From contig JBCCHN010000061.1 of assembly GCA_039028695.1 (NCBI GenBank), positions 1 to 28,722 on the forward strand: a DNA stretch of 28,722 nucleotides, in the 5' to 3' direction. How positions within the stretch are numbered: the stretch's first letter is position 1; every line of letters begins with the position of its first letter. The translations under genes and the position numbers were made by a program. This DNA comes from JANQKX01 sp039028695. GTDB lineage: Bacteria; Pseudomonadota; Alphaproteobacteria; Kiloniellales; Kiloniellaceae. Under the pieces are notes generated by a model. It was not told the origin of the DNA. It searched no databases and saw only the letters and a program-made list of their open reading frames with translations. Positions 15,561-23,514 of this stretch are shown here, piece after piece.

Positions 15561-17063
15561 TTAGGCATCGCTGGCGCGCAGGATGATCGACCCCGTGGTC
15601 TCACGGTCTTGCAAGGCCCGATGCGCTTCTGCCGCGTCCTTAAGGTCGTAGCGTTGGGTAATATCGATCGTGATGACGCGATGGCGAATGGCTTCAAACA
15701 GATGCAAAGTGATGTTTTGCACCTTCTCGGGTGTATCGGTGTAATGGGCAAAGTTAGGCCTCGACAGTGTGATGGACTTAGCCGCCAAGCTGCTAATATC
15801 CCTCGCGCCGATATCGCCTGAGGCCTGGCCAAAAGATACCAGATGACCACAGGTCGCGAGCGCGGCAATAGAGTACTGGAAACTATCGTTTCCCACCGCA
15901 TCGAAGATTACATCGGCACCACGGCCCCGGGTCAGGTCCATGACCTGTTCCCCAAGGTTCTTTGGCCCGGGCAGGATCACGTGTTGAGCACCGGCGGCTC
16001 GGGCCACTCGAGCCTTCTCTTCACTGGAGGTGGCGCCGATTACCGTAGCGCCCATATGCCGACCCCATTGGCACAACAAGCGGCCGACGCCGCCGGCCGG
16101 CGCATAGACCAGAATTGTCTCGCCCCGTTTCACCGCATGGACCCGATGCAATAGGAATTCCGCCGTCATGCCCTTCAACAGGCACGCGGCCGCTGTTTCC
16201 AAGTCTACGTCATCCGGCAAGGCGACGAGCAAATTGGCATCCATGGTGCGCAGATCCGTGTAGGCTCCGACCGGCGGGCAAGCATAGGCCACACGTTGTC
16301 CAGGCTTCAAATGAGTCACACCTGGCCCTACCTCAATCACGACCCCGGCCGCCTCCATGCCCGGTGCTCCGGGCGGCGTCAGCAAGTTGAACAAGCCGCT
16401 GCGGCAATAGACGTCGACAAAATTGACCCCAATGGCTTGCTGGCGCAGGCGAACCTGGCCGCGCTCCGGCGGGGGTACGGATACGGTGGTTTGGTGGAGT
16501 TCTTCCGGCCCACCGTAGCGGTCAATGACCATGGCGGTGCCCGTCATGGTTTCTCCCGTTATGGTTCCTCCCACCACTGTATCTGCCGCGATGGTCCCTT
16601 GCGCGAAGGCCTTGCCCGTTTTGAGTGCCCCTTCGACTTCGGCCCGGACGGCGGCGAAGCCCGCTTCATAAACCCCTTCGGCAACCAGATTGGCCAGCTC
16701 CTCTTCTTGACCTAGTGGCGTTCGGAAGCTGGATTTCCAGGACCAAAAGGTCCGTTGCCCATCGGTCACAGGCTTTAGGGATACCTCCGCCACATAGTCC
16801 ATAAGGGGTATATCGCTTTCCACGATGGTATAGCGAAAGGCATGGTTTTTGTCCGACAAGGATAAAAGCTGCTCGCGGATACGCTCGCCGCTTGCTAGGA
16901 CAAAGTTGCGTACCGACCCTATTTGGTCGGGCTTTTTGCCGTCGTCAATGCGGCTGCGGGCCACAGCCGGATGCCAACGGTCGTGGTCGTTGAAATCCCG
17001 AAGAACAGACCAGACCGCCTCAATGGGCGCATCGATTACTGTGCTGCGGCTGACTCGAACCAT
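15561..17063 (-). CDS. SRPBCC domain fused to quinone-oxidoreductase-like dehydrogenase
   Basis: Two-domain protein of 500 residues. Residues 1-145 are an SRPBCC (polyketide-cyclase/START-like ligand-binding) domain, paralogous to the neighbouring gene at 17065 (both contain DAP..xVW, RDFN, WHP and QxGxVR). Residues 146-176 are a linker containing a four-fold pentapeptide repeat. Residues 177-500 are a medium-chain dehydrogenase/reductase without the structural zinc lobe, like quinone oxidoreductase: RYGGPEEL start, GMEAAGVV (235-242), and the NADPH-binding loop APAGGVG (321-327). The frame is open to a TTG at 17096, but the ATG at 17063 lies 1 base after the upstream stop and aligns with the paralogue's start. 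It probably reduces an enone or quinone-like ligand held by the SRPBCC part; this is inference. Confidence 0.9.
   Translation of the reverse strand: MVRVSRSTVIDAPIEAVWSVLRDFNDHDRWHPAVARSRIDDGKKPDQIGSVRNFVLASGERIREQLLSLSDKNHAFRYTIVESDIPLMDYVAEVSLKPVTDGQRTFWSWKSSFRTPLGQEEELANLVAEGVYEAGFAAVRAEVEGALKTGKAFAQGTIAADTVVGGTITGETMTGTAMVIDRYGGPEELHQTTVSVPPPERGQVRLRQQAIGVNFVDVYCRSGLFNLLTPPGAPGMEAAGVVIEVGPGVTHLKPGQRVAYACPPVGAYTDLRTMDANLLVALPDDVDLETAAACLLKGMTAEFLLHRVHAVKRGETILVYAPAGGVGRLLCQWGRHMGATVIGATSSEEKARVARAAGAQHVILPGPKNLGEQVMDLTRGRGADVIFDAVGNDSFQYSIAALATCGHLVSFGQASGDIGARDISSLAAKSITLSRPNFAHYTDTPEKVQNITLHLFEAIRHRVITIDITQRYDLKDAAEAHRALQDRETTGSIILRASDA
16536..16595 (-). repeat. Four copies of a 15-base / pentapeptide repeat in the fusion linker
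   Basis: On the minus strand, four consecutive 15-base units encode TIAAD, TVVGG, TITGE and TMTGT (residues 157-176 of the fusion protein), pattern T-hydrophobic-x-(A/G)-x. Each unit begins ACC or ACA and the units are similar at DNA level. They lie exactly between the SRPBCC and dehydrogenase domains. Confidence 0.7.
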
Positions 17064-17064
17064 G

Positions 17065-17502
17065 TTACGTCGCAAAGCGGCCCTGCAGGGCGGCAAAGCC
17101 TCCCTGAAACACGCTATCTCCGATAAGGAGGGTCAACTCATCTGCGCGTTCAGGGGCGCAGTCGAAATCCGCGGACCACTCGGCGAAGGTACGATTGCCC
17201 TCTGTGATGGGCGTCAGTTTTAACGTGGCCACGTAATTCTCGACCCCCATGGGGCTCTCCAAGATGGCATAGGTGAAACTGTAATCGTAATCCGATAGAG
17301 CCAGCAGCCGTTCACGAATGTATCCACCATCGGTGAGACGGAACGCGCGAACGCAGCCAACCTGATCCGCCGCAACCGCCCCTTCAATGCGACTGCTGTC
17401 GATCATGGGATGCCAGGCGGGCAGGCCATTGAAGTCTCTTATCACGCCCCATACCTGATCGGCCGGGGCGTCCAAGACAGACGATCTGTAGACCTCTACC
17501 AC
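17065..17502 (-). CDS. SRPBCC family ligand-binding protein
   Basis: Small SRPBCC (START/Bet v 1/polyketide-cyclase-like) protein of 145 residues with the family's beginning (DAPADQVWGVIRDFNGL, then WHP) and the long C-terminal helix (residues about 115-143). Such proteins bind hydrophobic ligands and sometimes act as cyclases or dehydratases. It is closely similar in layout to the N-terminal domain of the next gene, so the pair arose by duplication. It starts at GTG, 2 bases after the flotillin stop, and ends 1 base before the next ATG; all three genes are probably translationally coupled. No catalytic residues can be assigned. A binding or carrier role for the operon's substrate is inferred. 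Confidence 0.88.
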   Translation of the reverse strand: MVEVYRSSVLDAPADQVWGVIRDFNGLPAWHPMIDSSRIEGAVAADQVGCVRAFRLTDGGYIRERLLALSDYDYSFTYAILESPMGVENYVATLKLTPITEGNRTFAEWSADFDCAPERADELTLLIGDSVFQGGFAALQGRFAT

Positions 17503-17504
17503 AA

Positions 17505-19559
17505 TCAGTCATCCTGCTTGGGTTTATGTGCTTCTTTAGCAATGCTCATGGCGTCCTTGGCCGAGCGGAAGATATCGCCCATGCGCGTCACGCCCGGATT
17601 CTCAACACCGATTTCCTTCATCATTTCGTCGATTAATGGAGCCTGGGCACGGTAGCGCAGGGCGGATTCAATGACCTCGTCCGTGGGTGAGCGAGAACCA
17701 CCACCCGTGCCTCCGGTTAGTCCATCCACATGGAGAATCTTGATGCCATCAATATTCTCCATGGGTTTGACGCTTTCACGAACGATGCCCTCCAAACGGT
17801 CGATCAGCTTGCCGCGCAGGGCACCGGACCGGGCCGTATCGCTCAAGATGTTGTCCGCTTCGTTGCGCAGACGCTGGGCCTCGGCCGCAACAGCAGCGGT
17901 GATGCGGTTGGTCTCAGCGGCAATGCGGGCCGTGTCGGCATCCTTGTCCGCTAGCAGGCGGTCCACCGCGGCGATGCGCTCGGCCACTGCCGATTCTCGG
18001 GCAGTGGCGATGCTTTCTTCGGCGGCCGCGGCGATGGCCCGAATTCCGTCGGTGGCGGCCTGTGCCTCGGCGGCTTCCGATTGTTTTTGCAGCACATCGA
18101 TCTGTCCGGCAATTTCCACCAGTTCTAGGGCGAGGGAACGCTCCAATTCCATCCGCCGCAGATCTCGTTCCTTTAGGATGCGCGCCTCATCCAGCCCGCG
18201 GTCCGAGGCGATGCGGGCCCGCTCGATTTCCTCGTTTGCCGAGATCTCGGTTTCTTCCACAGATTGACGCAATGCGATCTGTTGGGACCGCAACAGACGG
18301 TCCCGTTCAATTCGGGCCTTGTCCAAGGTTTGCTCTTGAGAGATTCGCGCGCTCTCTACTGATTTTTGCGCCGCGATACGCGCCATATCAATCTGCTGGT
18401 TCCGGGAAATGTCCCGATTTTCGGTTTCCTCTTCGGCCACGATACGAGCTTCTTTAAGCTGGCGCTCCGAGACGACACGGGCCCGCTCAATGTCTTCATT
18501 AGCGACAATCTCCGCGGTTTCGGTTTGATGACGCTGTTTGATTTGTTGCTCGCTGATCAAACGCTGGCGCTCGATGCGGGTTTTTTCCAACTCCTGTTCC
18601 TGGGCGATACGGGCCTGCTCGACCTCTTGCTGGGCCGCGATCTCGGCCGCCTGCAGGGCCAACTGTTGAGCGATTTCCCGCTGCCGGGTTTCCTGCTCGC
18701 TTGCGATGCGTGACTGGGCCGCCTCGGATTCTTGGGAGGCGCGGGTGCGCTCGATTTCGGCTTGCTGCTGAGCGCGCATGGCCTCGATATCCCGGGACTG
18801 AGACAGGCGGGCGCTTTCGCTTTCCTGTTCCAGCTTCAAAGTTTCCCGCTCTGCCTCCAGGTTGCGGCTGCGGATCGCGACCATGGAGGCCTGTTCGATA
18901 TCATTGCGCAGTTTGCGCCGGTCTTCGATGGTCTCGATCAACTTGGTAAGACCCTCTGCGTCGAAGCGGTTGGCGGGGTTAAAATACTCCAAATTGGTCT
19001 GATCTAAATCCGTGATGGCGACGGTTTCCAATTCCAATCCGTTTTGCTTCAAAGTTTCGCCGGCCCGTTCCTCGACCCGGGCCACGTAATCGCCATGGCG
19101 CTCCAACATTTCGTCCAAATTCATCTCTGCTGCTACAGCGCGAAGGGCGCTGACGAATTTGCTGGATAGTAGATCAGCTAATTGCACAGGGTCGGTCGTA
19201 CGCCGTCCCAGCGTCGAGGCGGCGGCTGACACCGCGGATTTTTCCTGAATCACCCGGACATAAAATTCCGCATCGATATCCACCCGCATTCGGTCGAGGG
19301 TAATCACCGCGTCTTCTCGTGTTCGCGCAACGGGGATGCGAACCACGTTCAGATTGACCGCTGTCACCTCATGCACAATGGGTAGAACCAAGGCTCCGCC
19401 ATTGATAACCACCGTCTCCCCGCCCAGGCCCGTGCGCACAAAAGCCACCTCCTTGGTGGAGCGGTGGTAAAGCCAGTTGAGCAGATAGACCACCACGGCA
19501 ATTGCAATCACCGCTACAATGAGCCACAGGATGATTGATCCAATCAGGCTGCTCGTCAT
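17505..19559 (-). CDS. Flotillin-like SPFH membrane scaffold protein with long coiled coil
   Basis: SPFH/flotillin family protein of 684 residues, similar in plan to YqiK/FloT. Residues 7-29 are an N-terminal transmembrane helix. Residues about 30-200 are the SPFH (band 7) domain (RTGLGGETVVINGG, DRMRVDIDAEFYVRV, ETVAITDLDQTNLEYFNP). Residues about 215-580 are a charged Ala/Glu/Arg/Gln coiled coil, followed by a C-terminal domain (LEGIVRESVKPMENIDGIKI). Flotillins oligomerise and organise membrane microdomains. The coiled coil contains a tandem 88-residue duplication that helps explain the unusual length. The start is ATG with an AAGGGAG site, 29 bases after the TIM-barrel gene. Finding it inside a transporter/catabolic operon is uncommon; it might scaffold the importer. 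It is not paired with an NfeD gene here. Confidence 0.93.
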   Translation of the reverse strand: MTSSLIGSIILWLIVAVIAIAVVVYLLNWLYHRSTKEVAFVRTGLGGETVVINGGALVLPIVHEVTAVNLNVVRIPVARTREDAVITLDRMRVDIDAEFYVRVIQEKSAVSAAASTLGRRTTDPVQLADLLSSKFVSALRAVAAEMNLDEMLERHGDYVARVEERAGETLKQNGLELETVAITDLDQTNLEYFNPANRFDAEGLTKLIETIEDRRKLRNDIEQASMVAIRSRNLEAERETLKLEQESESARLSQSRDIEAMRAQQQAEIERTRASQESEAAQSRIASEQETRQREIAQQLALQAAEIAAQQEVEQARIAQEQELEKTRIERQRLISEQQIKQRHQTETAEIVANEDIERARVVSERQLKEARIVAEEETENRDISRNQQIDMARIAAQKSVESARISQEQTLDKARIERDRLLRSQQIALRQSVEETEISANEEIERARIASDRGLDEARILKERDLRRMELERSLALELVEIAGQIDVLQKQSEAAEAQAATDGIRAIAAAAEESIATARESAVAERIAAVDRLLADKDADTARIAAETNRITAAVAAEAQRLRNEADNILSDTARSGALRGKLIDRLEGIVRESVKPMENIDGIKILHVDGLTGGTGGGSRSPTDEVIESALRYRAQAPLIDEMMKEIGVENPGVTRMGDIFRSAKDAMSIAKEAHKPKQDD
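18153..18680 (-). repeat. Tandem 88-residue duplication in flotillin coiled coil
   Basis: Residues 294-381 and 382-469 of the flotillin align end to end without gaps; by eye about half the positions are identical (for example ARIAQEQELEKTRIERQRL against ARISQEQTLDKARIERDRL, and ANEDIERAR against ANEEIERAR). The unit is 88 residues, which equals eight 11-residue (hendecad) turns, so the copies keep coiled-coil register. At DNA level the copies meet at 18416/18417. Confidence 0.8.
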
Positions 19560-19588
19560 GATTAAAACTCCCTTAGACCGTCTCTCGT

Positions 19589-20422
19589 CTAGCTGATTTT
19601 CAAGGCTTTAAAGGCCTTGGTTTGCGCGGTCAGCGCGGTTTCTGTCGGCAGGCGCTCCATTGAGGAAGCGCCATAAAAGCCGTGGCATGTTTCAGCGTGG
19701 GCCAGCAAATATTGGGCGTCCTCGGGCATGGCCACGGGGCCGCCGTGCACGAGCACGATGATCTCGGGGTTAACCCGGAGCGCCGCCTCGGCCCAGGCAT
19801 CCACAATGGCCGGACAATCTGCCAGCTTGAGCGCCGTCTCTGCGCCGATTGACCCGCCGGTGGTGAGACCCATATGGCAAACCACGATGTCCGCTCCCGC
19901 CTTGGCCATGGCTGCAGCGTCTTCCTCGTTGAACACATAGGGGGTGGTTAGAAGGTCCTTGTCATGAGCCAGGGCGATCATGTCCACTTCCAATCCATAG
20001 GACATGCCCGTTTCTTCCAGGTTGGCGCGGAAAGTCCCGTCGATCAGCCCCACGGTGGGGAAGTTTTGTACGCCGGCAAAGCCCACCGCTTTCAGCTGGT
20101 CCAGGTAATGGTCAAAAAGGCAGAAGGGGTCTGTGCCGTTTACGCCAGCTAAAACCGGGGTGTGCTCCACCACGGGCAATACCTCATGAGCCATTTCCAT
20201 GACCACCTCATTGGCATTGCCGTAGGCCATCAGTCCAGAGAGGGAGCCGCGCCCCGCCATGCGATAGCGGCCCGAGTTATAGATGACGATTAAGTCGATG
20301 CCACCCGCTTCCTCGCACTTGGCCGAAAGGCCAGTACCCGCACCACCTCCGATGATTGGCTCGCCGCGCCGCTTCATATCTTGGAATTTGGCAATCATGT
20401 CTTGACGGTTAAAGCGTGGCAT
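19589..20422 (-). CDS. TIM-barrel 'phosphoenolpyruvate hydrolase family' protein (PF09370 type)
   Basis: Predicted TIM-barrel protein of 277 residues of the family called PEP hydrolase family / TIM-barrel signal transduction (PF09370, COG5564). It shows family motifs IYNSGRYRMAGRGSLSGL (47-64), NGTDPF (95-100), GVQNFPTVGLIDG.FR (117-132), EETGMSYGLEV (136-146), AGADIVVCHMGLTTGG (175-190) and a C-terminal VHGGPVAMPEDA. No experimentally proven reaction is known to me for the family despite the name. Its start overlaps the 3' end of the LivF-Tm-1 fusion by 14 bases, with AAGGA upstream, so the two are coupled. In the plant protein Tm-1 a UPF0261 domain and a TIM-barrel domain of this kind form one chain; here they are adjacent genes. 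Physical partnership of the two is therefore likely. Confidence 0.88.
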   Translation of the reverse strand: MPRFNRQDMIAKFQDMKRRGEPIIGGGAGTGLSAKCEEAGGIDLIVIYNSGRYRMAGRGSLSGLMAYGNANEVVMEMAHEVLPVVEHTPVLAGVNGTDPFCLFDHYLDQLKAVGFAGVQNFPTVGLIDGTFRANLEETGMSYGLEVDMIALAHDKDLLTTPYVFNEEDAAAMAKAGADIVVCHMGLTTGGSIGAETALKLADCPAIVDAWAEAALRVNPEIIVLVHGGPVAMPEDAQYLLAHAETCHGFYGASSMERLPTETALTAQTKAFKALKIS

Positions 20423-22703
20423 AATTTCGGGTCCTTAAAATGGGATCGATATCGGAAAGGGCCGTGACGGTCGCGGCGGTGAAGGCCGGGTCATTGATGT
20501 GATGGGGTACACGCAGCAAGCGTCGGTTGCTGGCCTCTATAAAGTCTTGCGTTATGGCATCAAAGAGCGCTTGGTCCGCCGCCGGATCGTGGAAGGCTTG
20601 ACCTGGCTTGTCCAGGGCCGAGACGCCGCCTTCGGGCAAAAGAAAACGCACCGGCCCGCGCATCAGGTTGAGGCGCCCGGCGATCCATTTGCCCATTTTC
20701 GCGTTCTCTTCTGGCGTGGTGCGCATCAAGGTGACCTGAGGATTGTGCTCAACGAAGGTCCGGCTCTTGTATTGCGCCGGGACCGTGTCGCGCGGACCGA
20801 AGTTCACCATGTCGACCGCTCCGACGGAGCCCACGTAGGGAATTTGCGTGCGGATGAAGGCGCCGAACCGGTCCTCGTCAGCCGCGAACACACCTCCCAT
20901 CATCATGTCACAAATCTCGGTGGTCGTAAGATCCACAACTGCACTCAAGAGCCCACTGTCAGCGAGCTTTTCCATGGAGCGCCCACCCGTACCGGTGGCA
21001 TGAAACACCATGCATTCATAACGATCCTCAAGGGCTTCGGTGATCTGCTGAACAGCGGTCGTGGTGACGCCGAACATGGTGAGGCCCAGGCTTGGCTTGT
21101 CGGGCTGGTTTTGTACTCCCCGCTGCCGTTGCGCCACTTCCTTGACCATGCCCGCCATGGCGTTCGCACCGTTTGCAAGAATACGCTTGGATATCTGATT
21201 AAGGCCTTGGACGTCTGTGACCGAGTACATCATCATAATATCCGACGGCCCGACGTATTGCCCCACCTCGCCGGAGGCCACGGTGGAGATCATTATTTTG
21301 GGGACACCGACAGGAAGGCGGCGCATGGCCGGGGTCACCAAGGCTGTTCCGCCCGAGCCGCCAGCTGAGATAAGTCCGCCCACATCTCTTTGGTGCCCGA
21401 GCCAGGTCTCGAAGGCATCTGCCATTGCCCGTACCGAGTCGCCCCGATCGCCTGTAAGGACTCTGGAGGGGCCCCCTCGATAATAAGCTGCCACGACATG
21501 GGGTGGCACTTCGACGGACGACGGCTTGCCTGAAGTGGAAAGATCAACGCAGCGCACCCTAAGGCCGTGATCCAGCAAGCGGTCACGGATGAAGTTGAGC
21601 TCCATGCCCTTAGTATCGAAGGTGCCAGCCAGATAGACGTGCTGGTCCAAGGCGGCTCCCGTCGAGGTCGTCGGCGTGTCAAACAATGGTGTTGGTTTGA
21701 CATCAAAAGGTCGTTGCAGTGTCGTCGCAAAGTCGTCGGGTAATGGGTCCGCCGCGGGCCGGACGCCCTCCTGCCAGGCCGCGTCAGACCAACGGGTCGG
21801 CGGCACATAGACCAGGTTAGCGGGTGCCGCCATAGGCAGCGGCTCCCCAGCTTCTTCCCGTTCATCCCCGGCAAGAGGATTCGGTTTGGCGGTCTCGACC
21901 GGTGTCTCTGGCGGGGGCGTTAAGGACGTCTCTTGCGCGGCCGGTTCGGCGAGAGCGGCGTCTTCGTGAGAATGACGGCCAACGCCCAGCAGCCGCTCCT
22001 GAAGAGCTCGATCAGCCGCTAACTGAGCGGCAGGCAGCACCCGGTTGATGCGCCCGTTGACCATGATGGCCACGTCCTCGGCAATCGCGGTGGCAACGGA
22101 AATATTCTGCTCAATCAAGAGAATGGCCACGTCCTGGCTTTCGGCCAGTTCGGCCAGCAAGCGCTCCACTTGATCCACGATTACCGGTGCTAAGCCTTCG
22201 GTTGGCTCATCTAGGACCAGAAGCTGAGGATCTTGTAAGAGCGCGCGGGAGATGGCCAGCATCTGCTGCTCGCCACCAGAAAGCTGACCCGCCCCATTGC
22301 GCCGGCGCTCGAAAAGCCGAGGAAAGGTTTCGTAAATGCGCTCCATGGTCCAGGCGCCATTGGCAACCTCGCCCAAGCGCAGGTGCTCTTCCACAGTAAG
22401 TGACGGCCATAGACGGCGCCCTTGCGGGGTATAGGCGATCCCTTGCGCGGCGATCTTATAGGGCGCCATGGCTGTGATATCAGTGCCGTGAAAACGGATG
22501 GCGCCGCGCCGTACCGGCAGCAGTCCCATAATGGCATTGCAAAGGGTTGTCTTGCCCATGCCGTTGCGTCCGACCACGGCGTGAACGCCATTTTCGAGCG
22601 TCAAGTCAACACCTTGAAGCGCGTGGGACTGCCCATAGTATACATGAAGGTCGCGCACCTGAAGCACCGCCGCGGCGGTCCGATTTTGCCGCCGCTCAGC
22701 CAT
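20409..22703 (-). CDS. LivF-type ABC ATPase fused to Tm-1-like (UPF0261) domain
   Basis: A 764-residue fusion. Residues 14-240 form a complete branched-chain-amino-acid-type ATPase (LivF): Walker A GRNGMGKTT at 45-53, signature LSGGE at 141-145, Walker B LLVLDEP at 161-167. Residues about 241-350 are a Pro/Glu-rich linker. Residues about 354-760 are a Tm-1-like ATP-binding (UPF0261) domain with YLAGTFDTKGMEL, GGSGGT (448-453), ASGEVGQYVGPSDI, HATGTGGRSMEKL and FVEHNPQVTLMRTTPEEN. UPF0261 proteins are normally separate proteins of about 400 residues with unknown bacterial function. The ATG overlaps the LivG gene by 8 bases (AGGA upstream). There is no frameshift or stop between the parts, so the fusion is real in this sequence. 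It should sit at the membrane as one half of the importer motor. Confidence 0.92.
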   Translation of the reverse strand: MAERRQNRTAAAVLQVRDLHVYYGQSHALQGVDLTLENGVHAVVGRNGMGKTTLCNAIMGLLPVRRGAIRFHGTDITAMAPYKIAAQGIAYTPQGRRLWPSLTVEEHLRLGEVANGAWTMERIYETFPRLFERRRNGAGQLSGGEQQMLAISRALLQDPQLLVLDEPTEGLAPVIVDQVERLLAELAESQDVAILLIEQNISVATAIAEDVAIMVNGRINRVLPAAQLAADRALQERLLGVGRHSHEDAALAEPAAQETSLTPPPETPVETAKPNPLAGDEREEAGEPLPMAAPANLVYVPPTRWSDAAWQEGVRPAADPLPDDFATTLQRPFDVKPTPLFDTPTTSTGAALDQHVYLAGTFDTKGMELNFIRDRLLDHGLRVRCVDLSTSGKPSSVEVPPHVVAAYYRGGPSRVLTGDRGDSVRAMADAFETWLGHQRDVGGLISAGGSGGTALVTPAMRRLPVGVPKIMISTVASGEVGQYVGPSDIMMMYSVTDVQGLNQISKRILANGANAMAGMVKEVAQRQRGVQNQPDKPSLGLTMFGVTTTAVQQITEALEDRYECMVFHATGTGGRSMEKLADSGLLSAVVDLTTTEICDMMMGGVFAADEDRFGAFIRTQIPYVGSVGAVDMVNFGPRDTVPAQYKSRTFVEHNPQVTLMRTTPEENAKMGKWIAGRLNLMRGPVRFLLPEGGVSALDKPGQAFHDPAADQALFDAITQDFIEASNRRLLRVPHHINDPAFTAATVTALSDIDPILRTRNYATL

Positions 22704-23481
22704 GAGCCTGTCCTAAATAGAGCTCTTGTACTTCTGGATCGTTTTCGATCTCAGTTGGGGTTCCTTCTTTAAAAATCCGGCCGTTGTGCATCATGGTGAC
22801 CGACTCAGCGACCCTCAGGGCCACATCCATGTCATGTTCTATGATGATAAATCCGATGTGCTCAGGTAGAGCTTGCAGGATCTCGATCAGCGTGGCTCGC
22901 TCACTAGGGGAGAGGCCGGCCGCCGGCTCGTCGAATAGGATGAGCCGGGGAGCACCAGCCAAAGCCAGGGCAATCTCCAGCTGGCGCTGCTGGCCGTGGC
23001 TGAGTTCGGCCACCCGTTGGTCGCGCACATTGTCCAGGTGCACCGCCTCCATCAGGGTGGTCGCCGAGAGCATGGCCCCGTCACTGAGGGCTGGGCGGCG
23101 CAAGGAAAAACGACGCCGATTTACCCCTCGGCAGGCTAAGTAAATGTTATCGATGACACTAAGGCCGTTAAACAGCAATGAAATCTGATAGGTACGGCGG
23201 AGGCCGCGGCGAATCCGCTCTTGGGTAGGCAGATCCGTCACGTCCTCGCCGAACAAACTCACGCGGCCGGTGGTGGGTGGAAAGTCCCCGGTGACCGCGT
23301 TGAAAAGGGTGGTCTTACCCGCGCCGTTCGAGCCCAATACCGCCCGCCGCTCTCCCGCGCGGACCGTCAAATTAATGTCGGCCAGCGCCACCAACGCGCC
23401 GAAATGGCGGCTGACCGCTTCAAGCTCCAGCGCGAAACGGCCGGCTTCTTGAAGCTGGGAAAGGGCGGCGGTCTTGGTCAC
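22696..23481 (-). CDS. LivG-type ABC importer ATP-binding protein
   Basis: ATPase of the branched-chain amino acid (HAAT) importer class, 261 residues. Walker A is GSNGAGKTT at 50-58, the signature is LSHGQ at 160-164, Walker B is LILFDEP at 180-186, with IIEHDMD at the switch region. The C-terminal segment IFKEGTPTEIENDPEVQELYLG is typical of LivG. It lacks the fused extra domain carried by its LivF partner. It starts at GTG (23481), with a rather distant AGAGGA upstream; 33 bases separate it from the binding-protein gene. It works in the cytoplasm with LivH/LivM. Substrates of this class extend well beyond branched-chain amino acids (amides, urea, aromatic acids), so the cargo is not implied by the name. 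Confidence 0.93.
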   Translation of the reverse strand: MTKTAALSQLQEAGRFALELEAVSRHFGALVALADINLTVRAGERRAVLGSNGAGKTTLFNAVTGDFPPTTGRVSLFGEDVTDLPTQERIRRGLRRTYQISLLFNGLSVIDNIYLACRGVNRRRFSLRRPALSDGAMLSATTLMEAVHLDNVRDQRVAELSHGQQRQLEIALALAGAPRLILFDEPAAGLSPSERATLIEILQALPEHIGFIIIEHDMDVALRVAESVTMMHNGRIFKEGTPTEIENDPEVQELYLGQAHG

Positions 23482-23514
23482 GGTTCTGGGGTTTCCTCTT
23501 ACCTCAGTGAATTA

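Noticed and set aside
15561..17096. Longer form of the SRPBCC-oxidoreductase starting at TTG 17096
   Set aside because: The ATG at 17063 follows the upstream stop by 1 base and aligns with the start of its paralogue.
20499..21368. Open frame of 289 codons on the plus strand
   Set aside because: Antisense to the Tm-1-like domain of the LivF fusion; composition is typical of a shadow frame and no motif is visible.
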